This document shows positions 9,352-18,161 of a stretch of 64,000 nucleotides of DNA, one piece after another. Every line of letters begins with the position of its first letter. Position 1 is the stretch's first letter. The stretch spans positions 62,001-126,000 of the forward strand of contig JABHFS010000083.1 of assembly GCA_018672475.1 (NCBI GenBank), written 5' to 3'. A program made the translations under genes and the position numbers. The stretch is from Gemmatimonadota bacterium (GTDB lineage Bacteria; Latescibacterota; UBA2968; UBA8231). The notes under the pieces were generated by a model. That model was given only the letters and a program-made list of their open reading frames with translations. It had not been told where the DNA came from and did not search any database.

Positions 9352-10335
9352 TCAGGTGGGTACTGCAGCGACCAGATATTCTAGTTTTTCATCCCCGAGC
9401 GGCGCGATCTCACAAACGCCCCCCGCAGGCACTAACGCCGTCGCGCCCGTACCCAACGCGTATTCACCTTCCCCGTCTTGCACTACGGCCCGGCCACCGA
9501 CGAGCGTCAACGCTATAAACGACCCTTCGGCGGCATGCTCCGCCGAACCACTTTCCAGACCGCAGCCGTGCAATACAAAATGCTCCGACTCCACCAAGAC
9601 CTGCCCTCGCAGATCCGGGCAAGGCACGGGGCCTGGCAGTTGCTGGGAGAAATCAATCACCTCGAGCGCCTGTTCGATATGCAACTCACGCGGTTTGCCG
9701 TCGAGCCCCGGTCGATCGTAGTCGTAGATCCGGAAGGTCAAGTCACTCGACTGCTGCACCTCGTAGATCACCACTCCTTCGCACAAGGCGTGCACCGTGC
9801 CCGGCGGCGAGAAGACTAGGTCGCCGCGTTGCACCGTATAAAAACGAATGACTTCGGCTACGCGATCATTTGTGACGGCAGCGGCAAAATCCTCACGCCC
9901 GACTCCGTCCTCAAGTCCATAGGCCACCCGCCCACCGTCCGAATGCAGTACGTACCAGGCCTCCATCTTGCCCGCGTCCTGCAAGCCCTTAAGCTGCGCG
10001 TAGGCATCATCGGGATGCACTTGTATTGAGAGATCCTGCTGTGCGTCGAGCAACTTGATCAACAGGGGAAAGCGCCCGCCGTAGCGCGACCACACCTCGG
10101 CCCCGACTAGGTCCGCGCGATATTCCGCCACCAGATCTTGCAGCGAGCAACCAGCCAAGGGGCCAACCGCCGCCCGACTCTCCCGCCCCTCATAGGCCGA
10201 GAGTTCGAAGGTCTCGCCGATCGACACATCAGCCGGCAATTTTTTATCGTAGAGTTCGGCGAGCCGACGCCCCCCCCACACCATTTCGCGACAATAAGGT
10301 TCCAAGGGAATGACACCAGGAATTTTTCTTATCAT
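9352..10335 (-). CDS. manA: Mannose-6-phosphate isomerase, class I
   Basis: The 327-residue protein interconverts fructose 6-phosphate and mannose 6-phosphate. The zinc-binding LSIQVHPDDAYA motif and the later VHALCEGVVIYEVQQ segment of the cupin core are visible. It is the short type of the family, with a partial C-terminal cupin. It leads the manA-manC operon. Upstream, 10336-10470 is markedly AT-rich and is the likely promoter region, although I cannot fix -35 and -10 boxes. The ATG lacks a strong Shine-Dalgarno. Confidence 0.9.
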   Translation of the reverse strand: MIRKIPGVIPLEPYCREMVWGGRRLAELYDKKLPADVSIGETFELSAYEGRESRAAVGPLAGCSLQDLVAEYRADLVGAEVWSRYGGRFPLLIKLLDAQQDLSIQVHPDDAYAQLKGLQDAGKMEAWYVLHSDGGRVAYGLEDGVGREDFAAAVTNDRVAEVIRFYTVQRGDLVFSPPGTVHALCEGVVIYEVQQSSDLTFRIYDYDRPGLDGKPRELHIEQALEVIDFSQQLPGPVPCPDLRGQVLVESEHFVLHGCGLESGSAEHAAEGSFIALTLVGGRAVVQDGEGEYALGTGATALVPAGGVCEIAPLGDEKLEYLVAAVPT

Positions 10336-10552
10336 ATATAAATTATTTCCAATATCTTAGAATCAATACACTAAATATTACGTTATGATCTATTGCATAC
10401 TTACAGTGATAAAAATCAACAATGCTTTATTGTTAGCGCTACAAATTATACAGAGTGCCAGTGACTCGCAAGCGTGGGACTCAATAGCCTCAGACGTTTT
10501 CCTCCACCACAAAACTACGCTAATTTCGAGAAAATTTCGCCGCGGATCTACA

Positions 10553-10977
10553 ATGGACAACTAACGCATTTTAATTATTGAGGACGAAGCCTTCATCGCC
10601 CTCAACCTGCAAGAAACCCCCTGCCGGAGTTCGCCCACTCCGGGGAAGAGGGCCTCGAGCAGGTCGCCGCGCTCCGCCCGGATTTAGTACTGATGGACAT
10701 CCAACTCGCCGGTGCCATCAGCGGCATTGAAGCCACCCCCCAGATCTGCAAAAACGAATTGGGCAAGACCATCGCCCTCACCCAGCACCAGCGCACGGCG
10801 GCTACCCGCCAGCGTCCTCCTGCTCACCACCGGTTGGAATATCGAAGAAAACGCTGGCAACCTCGACTTTTTTGACCTGCACCTGCAAAACCCTTCGACC
10901 TCGAAACCGCCGACCGGACCTTAGCTCAGGCCCAGATTATATTTCAACAGCGCAGCGCCGGATCGGCGCTGAAGTAA
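10553..10977 (+). pseudogene. Decayed response-regulator receiver domain
   Basis: Fragments of a CheY-like domain lie in order but in different frames. ILIIEDEAFIALNLQ, with the acidic pair, is in the frame of ATG 10553 and comes after an in-frame TAA. SGEEGLEQVAALRPDLVLMD, with the phosphoacceptor Asp, is in a +1-shifted frame. A final KPFDLETADRTLAQAQ block, with the conserved Lys, follows a further stop. The original gene had about 140 codons. It has at least two frameshifts and two stops, so it cannot make a working receiver. Confidence 0.8.
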
Positions 10978-11088
10978 AGGGTGTACAGGTGGTTGTTTTC
11001 TTATAATTTTCGCAGTATTATACAATTAAATGGAATCGTGTGAATACTACAATGCCCCGAGTTGTCTAGGGGCCATCGGGGAATTGCC

Positions 11089-11511
11089 ATGCAGGACAGC
11101 AAAAAAACCAAAGCACAACTCATTGAAGAACTGGCCGAATTGAAAAATCGCCTGGCCGAACTCACAGGCGAACCGTCCGATGAAACAACGGAAACAACGG
11201 AAACAACGGATTCGCACCCGCGCTCGACCCGCAACGAGATAAAAACTGCAATTCAGCTTATCGGTGATTTTGGTTTGGTTGAGGCGAAAGGGCTTGACCT
11301 ATCCGACAGCGGGATTGGTTTTGAACTCGAAGACGATATCCCCTTCGACATGGAATTTGAGGTCGACGGGGATTTACATCAGCATCGCGCTCATATGGTG
11401 TGGATGCAACGACTCGATAACGGGCGCAGCCGTTTTGGCTTCCAATTTATCGCCGCTCCAACCTCCTCCTTGCTCTGGCTATACAAGGAACTGGGCGGCG
11501 ATTCGAAATAA
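11089..11511 (+). CDS. PilZ-domain protein with N-terminal coiled coil
   Basis: I take ATG 11089, with GGGGAA upstream, as the start rather than an upstream TTG; the product has 140 residues. Residues 5-33 form a Lys/Glu/Leu coiled coil. A Thr/Glu linker follows, encoded by three tandem 9-bp gaaacaacg units near 11181-11209. The rest resembles a PilZ domain, with LDLSDSGIGF matching the D/N-x-S-x-x-G motif. PilZ domains bind cyclic di-GMP, but the RxxxR half of the binding motif is not clear here. It stands beside the remains of a response regulator, and the two may once have worked together. Confidence 0.7.
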   Translation: MQDSKKTKAQLIEELAELKNRLAELTGEPSDETTETTETTDSHPRSTRNEIKTAIQLIGDFGLVEAKGLDLSDSGIGFELEDDIPFDMEFEVDGDLHQHRAHMVWMQRLDNGRSRFGFQFIAAPTSSLLWLYKELGGDSK

Positions 11512-11517
11512 CCGGCA

Positions 11518-13284
11518 CTACTCCACGGCAGCCCCGATCGCGGTAATCCGCTCTAACGCGACGGCATTACTCGGTTGCAACTCCAGTACCCGCCGATAGG
11601 TACCCGCCGCCGCCGAAGCCCGCCCTAACTGCTCATATGCGCGCCCCAGATAGAGCCGAGTCTCGACATCGCCAGGGCGCAGTTGCGCCGCCCTGACAAA
11701 ATTCGCCAGCGCCTCATCCACCCGCCCCAACCCCAATAGCGCCTCACCGGCCTTGAATCGAGCCGCGAACATATCTGGTTCCACCACGAGGACTTTTCGC
11801 AGATGCACTACGGCCTGCTCGTATTGCCCCGCAGCGAGCAAGGCCTGCCCCAGGTTATATCGGGCTTCGAGAAAATGCGGCCGCCCCACTAACGCCTGAC
11901 GCAGCACGGCGATCGCCTCGGGTAGCCGCCGCAACCGATATAGCGAACCGCCGAGATTATTGTACGCCTGACTCAGATTCGGATCCGATTCGAGCGCGCG
12001 GCGATAGCTCAACACCGCTTGTTCGAGGTTGCCCTCCGCCTGTAGGGCCAACGCCAGATTATTATGCGCGCGCGCGTTATCCGGCACCGCCTGCACCGCA
12101 CTTTGCCACAAGGTCTTCTCGCTGCGATAATCGAGATTTCGCCGCGCAGTTATCCCTGCAAAAACCAACACCGCGATAGACGCCAACGCCATCCCGACCC
12201 ATCGCACCTGCACCGCCCCCAATACTCGCTGCAACAAAAACAACAGCCCTGTAACGAGCAACGGCAACAAAGCGGCCAAGGCCAGATACATCCGCCTTTC
12301 GGCCCCAACTTCAGTCGCAATCGGCAGCAAACTAGACGTCGGTGCCAAGGTCAAAAAAACCAAAGCCATCGCCGTGCCCGCCAGCCTATTCCGCCATAGG
12401 CCCCACAGTGTCAACGCACCCACCACCAACAAAACCAACGCCTCCGGTGCAACTACGAGCAACGACAGGGGCCGGGCATAACCATAGTCGAGCGCTAGCG
12501 GATACGGCCAGAAGACCTTGTAGCCATAATCTGCGAGCACCCAACACTGATTGAGTAGATAATCCCAGACGCCGACGTGCTCCAGCCCCGCCGAGTCACC
12601 GCGCGGACCGTGCCAAAGCAAGGCCGCCAACACGGACCAGGAGACACAAAGCCCCGCATAAAATGCCCATCGCCGCCGAATCACCTCAAGGCATGTCTTT
12701 TGCGCCAACGCGCGATCGAGTATTAACGCCGCCAGCGGTGCGGTCACCATGCTCTCCTTTGCACTCATCCCCGCCACACAACAACAGATCGCCGCCAACG
12801 CCCAACCCCATCCCTGCCGCAAAGCACAATAAAGCGTAGCGAGATAACACAGGCCCATCAACGTCTCGGTCCGCACCACGATATAATTGACGCATTCGCT
12901 GTGCAGTGGATGCACGAGCCACAATAATGCGCAAACGAAAGCCAGCCAGATATCCCCTAGTAGCAACCGCAACAAAGCCATGTACAGTAATCCACACAGC
13001 AGATGTATAGCGATATTGACCGCGTGATACCCCCAAACGTGCAAGCCCCCCAAAGTATAATTGAGCGCCAGGGTCAGCCTCACCAGTGGGCGGCCGTCGA
13101 TCGACGAGTGCGGGACCGAGGACCAAGTTCCCCATTGCGAGCGGTCAAAAACGCGACGTAGATCGTCATTCTCAACGATCGAAGGCAGGTCGTCGTAGAC
13201 GAATACCCCCTCCATGCTATTCGCATAGACGAGCCACCCTACCATCAGCAGCACCCCCCAAGTCCATTGTCCGCGTATTATCAT
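11518..13284 (-). CDS. Multi-pass membrane protein with C-terminal TPRs (TMTC/PMT-like)
   Basis: This is a 588-residue protein. About ten transmembrane helices fill residues 10-375, and about five TPR units follow to the end. The first luminal or periplasmic loop has a FVYDDLPSIVENDD acidic motif like the catalytic Asp pair of GT-C glycosyltransferases, and APTSS...GAERRMYL marks the family. The layout matches eukaryotic TMTC O-mannosyltransferases and their bacterial relatives. The gene is paralogous to the one at 18162-20057. Dol-P-mannose or polyprenyl-P-mannose would be the expected donor. Glycosyltransferase function is inference. Confidence 0.8.
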   Translation of the reverse strand: MIIRGQWTWGVLLMVGWLVYANSMEGVFVYDDLPSIVENDDLRRVFDRSQWGTWSSVPHSSIDGRPLVRLTLALNYTLGGLHVWGYHAVNIAIHLLCGLLYMALLRLLLGDIWLAFVCALLWLVHPLHSECVNYIVVRTETLMGLCYLATLYCALRQGWGWALAAICCCVAGMSAKESMVTAPLAALILDRALAQKTCLEVIRRRWAFYAGLCVSWSVLAALLWHGPRGDSAGLEHVGVWDYLLNQCWVLADYGYKVFWPYPLALDYGYARPLSLLVVAPEALVLLVVGALTLWGLWRNRLAGTAMALVFLTLAPTSSLLPIATEVGAERRMYLALAALLPLLVTGLLFLLQRVLGAVQVRWVGMALASIAVLVFAGITARRNLDYRSEKTLWQSAVQAVPDNARAHNNLALALQAEGNLEQAVLSYRRALESDPNLSQAYNNLGGSLYRLRRLPEAIAVLRQALVGRPHFLEARYNLGQALLAAGQYEQAVVHLRKVLVVEPDMFAARFKAGEALLGLGRVDEALANFVRAAQLRPGDVETRLYLGRAYEQLGRASAAAGTYRRVLELQPSNAVALERITAIGAAVE

Positions 13285-13363
13285 ACTCTAAATGAAAAAT
13301 GGGAGGACGCATCGCGCCCCCCCGCAGTGTACCTTCATTTTTGCACCTTACTTAGCGAATAAA

Positions 13364-14407
13364 TTACTCCGGCCTTAACACCAGTTCACGCGAAGTGGCC
13401 AACAGGGCCTTTTTCTGCGCCAGATCGGCAATAAGCGGCAGCTGAGCCACGCCGATCAACCTCCGCATAATCTCCATTCCAGCAAAGCGCAGGGCCAGTT
13501 CGCGGTCAAACGAAGCCGCGCCGCGATAATCCGCGAAGACCTCATCGACCAGTCTCGGCGATCGGCCAGCAAGCAGCAGATGCCCGACTAGAATGCCGAG
13601 ATCGAACTCCGCCGGGCCGAAAAAACAGAATTCCGGATCGATCACCCAGACATCGTCGGACGGCGCTTTGCCCTGTGCCGCGGTATGACGCACCCAGCTG
13701 CCCGGATAGAAATCTCCGTGCAACAAACTCGGGCCATTCTCCAGATAGCGCGCACCGAGCTCGGCGACAGCGCTTAAATATGCCGCGTCGCCCTTAAGCT
13801 CTGCCGCCGCAGCCGCGAGACCCGGCGTGATCGCGTCAAGGTCGAGGCCATTGTCATGGCGCAAGGGATAGCAGTAGAGGTGTTCGTGGTTAAGTTTTCG
13901 CATCTCGACATTTTCGAGACACTGCCGCGTTTCCAAATCGAATTCGGCGCCGTGCAATGCAGCCAACCATTGGCACAACTCATGCAAAGGGGCGAAGGAC
14001 GCAAGACCGTCATTATAGAGGTCCGTGAAATCCGCCGTTTCCCCCAAGTCTTCGAGCAGCGCGACGAAATTTTGCTCGTCGCAACCGAGTAGACGGGGCA
14101 TGCGCTCGGCGATCTCGCCAAAATGGGAAACGGACTGGTAAAACTTCGCCTCCATTAGCACCCGATCTTCAGGGGCGGCAATAGAAGGATATTTCTCAAC
14201 CCAGGGCCGAGACTGCTTAACGACAAAGGTGCGCGAGCCGGTCGTCACGCGCAGTGTCAGGTTCATATTGCCCTCGCCGGCGGGACTAAGCTGCTGCACC
14301 GACTCGCCGTGGTCAAGCCAAGCTCTTTCGCGCAAGTAGGCTTCAACCGCTTGCGGCTGATCGACCTGCAAAAGAGTATAATGAGTCTGTTTTTCCATAT
14401 CAATCAT
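13364..14407 (-). CDS. Methylthioribose kinase-like phosphotransferase
   Basis: The product has about 347 residues from ATG 14407; a GTG at 14437 and an ATG at 14398 are alternatives, and none has a good ribosome-binding site. The kinase-like fold shows the nucleotide loop SPAGEGNMNLTLRV, the lysine strand VVKQSRPWV, the catalytic loop LLHGDFYPGSWV and a metal-binding VIDPEFCFFGP. DPE in place of the usual DFE/DFG, and HGD-x-x-x-GS, are typical of 5-methylthioribose kinase (MtnK). That enzyme works in methionine salvage, but no other salvage genes are close, so the substrate is uncertain. Confidence 0.7.
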   Translation of the reverse strand: MIDMEKQTHYTLLQVDQPQAVEAYLRERAWLDHGESVQQLSPAGEGNMNLTLRVTTGSRTFVVKQSRPWVEKYPSIAAPEDRVLMEAKFYQSVSHFGEIAERMPRLLGCDEQNFVALLEDLGETADFTDLYNDGLASFAPLHELCQWLAALHGAEFDLETRQCLENVEMRKLNHEHLYCYPLRHDNGLDLDAITPGLAAAAAELKGDAAYLSAVAELGARYLENGPSLLHGDFYPGSWVRHTAAQGKAPSDDVWVIDPEFCFFGPAEFDLGILVGHLLLAGRSPRLVDEVFADYRGAASFDRELALRFAGMEIMRRLIGVAQLPLIADLAQKKALLATSRELVLRPE

Positions 14408-14512
14408 AGAGTTAAACCGGCGGCCATTGCGGAACACCGGCTGCGATAAAGGTTGCTCGAAGATAGACGTATTATGTGCTGAACAAAATCGAGTTTATAT
14501 AATTCTCGCCAC

Positions 14513-17500
14513 TTATTGCACTAAGGCTATTTTGCGATGGGCCTTTAGGCCACCCGCCTGTATTTCATAAATATAAAGCCCAGATCCTACGCGCCGTCCG
14601 CGCTCGTCGCGGCCGTCCCATACGACCGCCCGACCCGGTCCGTAATAATACCCCGCCGCCTGCAAGCCCAAGTCGACCCGGCGCACCTCTTGCCCCAGAA
14701 CGTCGTAGATCCTTAACGCCACCCTACCACCCTCTGCCAAGCGATAGGGGATTTGCACCGCGTTGTTAAACGGATTTGGATAGGCCGGGAACAGTATCGG
14801 CGCAACCGTCTCGTCCTTTACACCTGCCCCTTCGGCCAATGTCAACAACAAAGCGCCTTGCCAGGTCCCGACCAACAACCGCGCCTCCACACCGCCCTCG
14901 CCAAAACCCAAATCTTCGATCCCGCTGCCGGCGTCCACCTCGCGCTCGAGTTGAAAACCAACCCGGTCCCACACCCAAATCTTCCCGTCCATCCCGCCGG
15001 CCGCCAACCATTTACCATCAGCACTAAACGAAACCGACTGCACCCACCCGCCGCCTTCGCCCAACGCCCGCCCCTGCCCACCACGCCCCAAATTCCACAC
15101 CCAAATCTGGCCATCGCGCCCGCCCGAGGCCAACCATTCGCCATCGGCACTGAACGAGACTGATTCGACCAGTCCCTCATGCCCCAATAACACCGATTCA
15201 ATACGCTGCCTGCCCGTCCACAATACGACCTCTGCATTGGCCGTAGCCGCGGCGAGATGGCGACCGTTATTGCTAAAAGCCACTGATTGTAAGCCCACTC
15301 CACTTTGCGCCGTCAGTTCCTCGGCCCGGCCGCCGGTCGAAAGATCCCAAATCACCAACCGACCGTCCGCACCAACCGAAGCCAATTCACCAACTTGACT
15401 AAAAGCCAACCCCGTAACCCGTCCTTTGTGCCCAGCAAAATAAGCTCGTTCTTTGCCATCGGATACCCCCCACACCTGCACCGAACCATCGCGCCCACCG
15501 ACCGCCAACAGATCTCCACCTGCGTCAAAGGCCAAAGCCTCCGCATAGTCCGCTGCAAAAGTATGCAATAACACCAGATCCCGGCCGTCGTAGATCCGAA
15601 CCTCAGCCCCGTCAGCTACCGCCAACCAGCGACTGTCCGAGGACATCGCCACCGCTCCCAAACGTTGCTCAATACGACCTACCGGTATTTGCTCTGCAAG
15701 GTGTTCGCCCGGCACGGGCAGCGCCACGCGCTGTAAGGGACTGCGCCCCTCGTTACCCTCCCTATCAGCAACCACCGTCTGTAACAGATAATCCGTCCCC
15801 GGCCAGGCATCGGGCCAATTTCCCGCAAACTCACCCTCTATATCTACCAGCGGTATTTCCACTATGGCCTCTGCCCAGCCGTCGGCCGCAAAAACGCGCA
15901 CGTGCGCCGAACTGACCCCACCACCTTCAAGCACGAGTTCGCCCGGCAACCAAAACCAGAGCCCATCTTCGCGCGAACGAGCTTTGACCCCAAGAACTCG
16001 CGGTGGCGTGCGGTCAATCCCAGATGCCACTTCTACCTGCAGCGTATCCCGCCAGAGAGTGAAATCACTAATGACCTCGAGTTCAAAATTGAGTACCGCC
16101 CCCGGTAAGAGCTCGCCGCCAGCCAAGAACTCGGGGCCAGCCACGCTGCGCTGGTCATAGCGGTTCGGACGGCGAAAAGAAAGCTGCCCCCCGCCCAAGC
16201 GCTCGACGTCCGCATCGAGCGGACGCAGGCGAAAATCCAGCCCCTGCAATAGCGCGGGCGCGACCAGGTCCAACAGCAATTGCAAATGAAATATCTCTCC
16301 GGCCTGGACCTGCCCATCGCCATTGCCCATGCTGTCGATGACAGTGACCGCCGCGACCTGCTGCCGGGCAGCGACCGCTTCCAACTCGACCTCCTCGCCC
16401 CACAACAGCACCCAACCTTCGCCGAATTGCTCCTGTACTTCGACCCGCACACTGGTCCGGTTGCTGCCAGCGAATTTTTCGCGCAGGCGCAACTGATTGG
16501 CCGTGCCTGTGAGGCGATAGCGCGTCGGCCCGTCGGAGTCGAGTTGTGAAATCGGATCAATCGTATAGATCGCCTCGGCACGGACCAATTCAACCAGCGA
16601 ATCGGGCCCCGAGATGACCGTGCGCAAAGTGCCGTTATTGCCAGGCGTTACCAGGTCGAATATTAGCTCGGCTGTTTCGCCAACGACCAGAATCCCGTCC
16701 CGATTCTCGTCCAGCACCTGTACTTGGCTGACCCGCACGACCGGGCTGATCGCGATATCGGCCACCATCTGACCGCCATCGAGGCGGATATTCTCGATGC
16801 GCGCGCTCCACTCGAGATCTTCGCTTAAAGCCGCGGGATTGCTTTCGGGCGTGAAATCGCGGAAAACTATGCCGTCAAAAGGGTCCGTCTTGTCACCCAA
16901 ATTGCCGGCAAAAGTCCGATTGTATACCGCATCCCTAGACCAGAAATCCAGGTTGTCACCCCCAGCCACCGGATCGCGTTGGCCCCCGAGAGAGAAGCCC
17001 GCATCGAGAAACCGACCATCGGCGCATTCGAGATCGATTTTCCACCGCGTATTCACCCAACCGACATGCCAAACCAACAACCCTTCCGCCGGAATATTGC
17101 GATCGTAGAAATTACTCGAGCGCGTCCGATATTCGAGCAGGAAAAACTCGCCATTGGGCATCGGTACCTGATATACCTTGCCGCTTTCACCAACCGGGTC
17201 AATGCGCAATTCCTGTTCGAGCTGGACCGGGGTCTGCAAAGTCACCCACCCCAAACGCATCCGGCTCCAAGCACTAAGACTCGTCGGGCCATCGTCTCCT
17301 TGCCAACCCAAAGCGCCCCACCCCATCAAACCCCAATTGCCAATCCCGGCCGAATCGTCCGTTGGATCCTCTGAGCCGCTGCGGATGAAACCGACATCAA
17401 AAAGATCCGGCAAACCGAGTAGGTGGCCGTACTCGTGGCAGATCGTGCCGGAGGTTTCGGCAAAGGTCCGCCCCTGCTGGATGGTACCCGCCCTGATTTC

Positions 17501-18121
17501 AATCGGCCGACCGTCGGCCCCCCGATCGTCGGTCCTATAGGGTTCCTCGCCCAAACTGGCGATACCTGTCGCCCTGCCCCGGAGAAAATTCTGCGGTGTC
17601 GAAGATACGACAATAAAAACGCCGTCGACCAGCCCATCGTCATCGCCCGAATTTGGCACGCCATCTGGGCCGTCGTTGTCAAAGCGCGCGAAATTGATAT
17701 CGCTGTCGGCCTGATTGAGGATCTCCCGGCTAAAGCGCGCGAAATCACCGAACTCGTCAGAATCGTCCGCCAAATAATCGCGCTTCGCACCGAGCGAGGC
17801 ATAACGCCTCGGCGCCACCTCACCACTGATACGCAAGCGGGCAAAGGACATCTCGTCATAAAAATGACTAATACTGCCCTCCCGCTGTGGGTCAAAAAGC
17901 CCTGTAGCCCACGATGGCGCATTATTTTGTCCCGGATTCTCGTCACCGAAACGAGCAAAGATAACCACGGCCCCACGCGAGCCAATAGGCGTCGTTTGGA
18001 CAACGGATTCGATCAACTTCGCGGCACAACGCAGCTCCGCATTAGCCAAGGTTGTAGCGCATAACCACGTTCCCAGCAACCAACATAGACAGAAAGACCG
18101 CTTGCCAACGTCATTGTACAT
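14513..18121 (-). CDS. Secreted M6-type metalloprotease with WD40 propeller and sorting tail
   Basis: The 1202-residue protein has GAGG 8 nt before the ATG and a signal peptide ending near residue 28 (TTLANA). Residues 35-420 form an immune-inhibitor-A-like M6 metalloprotease domain with the zinc site HEYGH at 229-233, followed by LLGLPDLFD. Beta-sandwich-like segments fill about 440-800. About seven WD40 repeats follow at 810-1090 (SADGEWLASGGRDG, IWVWNL and similar). A C-terminal PNPFNNAVQIPY...YDVLGQEV...GLYIYEI module of about 90 residues is a FlgD-Ig-like/type IX-like sorting domain. Cell-surface or extracellular proteolysis is likely. The protease-propeller fusion is unusual. Confidence 0.85.
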   Translation of the reverse strand: MYNDVGKRSFCLCWLLGTWLCATTLANAELRCAAKLIESVVQTTPIGSRGAVVIFARFGDENPGQNNAPSWATGLFDPQREGSISHFYDEMSFARLRISGEVAPRRYASLGAKRDYLADDSDEFGDFARFSREILNQADSDINFARFDNDGPDGVPNSGDDDGLVDGVFIVVSSTPQNFLRGRATGIASLGEEPYRTDDRGADGRPIEIRAGTIQQGRTFAETSGTICHEYGHLLGLPDLFDVGFIRSGSEDPTDDSAGIGNWGLMGWGALGWQGDDGPTSLSAWSRMRLGWVTLQTPVQLEQELRIDPVGESGKVYQVPMPNGEFFLLEYRTRSSNFYDRNIPAEGLLVWHVGWVNTRWKIDLECADGRFLDAGFSLGGQRDPVAGGDNLDFWSRDAVYNRTFAGNLGDKTDPFDGIVFRDFTPESNPAALSEDLEWSARIENIRLDGGQMVADIAISPVVRVSQVQVLDENRDGILVVGETAELIFDLVTPGNNGTLRTVISGPDSLVELVRAEAIYTIDPISQLDSDGPTRYRLTGTANQLRLREKFAGSNRTSVRVEVQEQFGEGWVLLWGEEVELEAVAARQQVAAVTVIDSMGNGDGQVQAGEIFHLQLLLDLVAPALLQGLDFRLRPLDADVERLGGGQLSFRRPNRYDQRSVAGPEFLAGGELLPGAVLNFELEVISDFTLWRDTLQVEVASGIDRTPPRVLGVKARSREDGLWFWLPGELVLEGGGVSSAHVRVFAADGWAEAIVEIPLVDIEGEFAGNWPDAWPGTDYLLQTVVADREGNEGRSPLQRVALPVPGEHLAEQIPVGRIEQRLGAVAMSSDSRWLAVADGAEVRIYDGRDLVLLHTFAADYAEALAFDAGGDLLAVGGRDGSVQVWGVSDGKERAYFAGHKGRVTGLAFSQVGELASVGADGRLVIWDLSTGGRAEELTAQSGVGLQSVAFSNNGRHLAAATANAEVVLWTGRQRIESVLLGHEGLVESVSFSADGEWLASGGRDGQIWVWNLGRGGQGRALGEGGGWVQSVSFSADGKWLAAGGMDGKIWVWDRVGFQLEREVDAGSGIEDLGFGEGGVEARLLVGTWQGALLLTLAEGAGVKDETVAPILFPAYPNPFNNAVQIPYRLAEGGRVALRIYDVLGQEVRRVDLGLQAAGYYYGPGRAVVWDGRDERGRRVGSGLYIYEIQAGGLKAHRKIALVQ

Positions 18122-18161
18122 AACTAAAGCCTCGCGGAAAAACGTAAAAGGTTTCTGCTAT

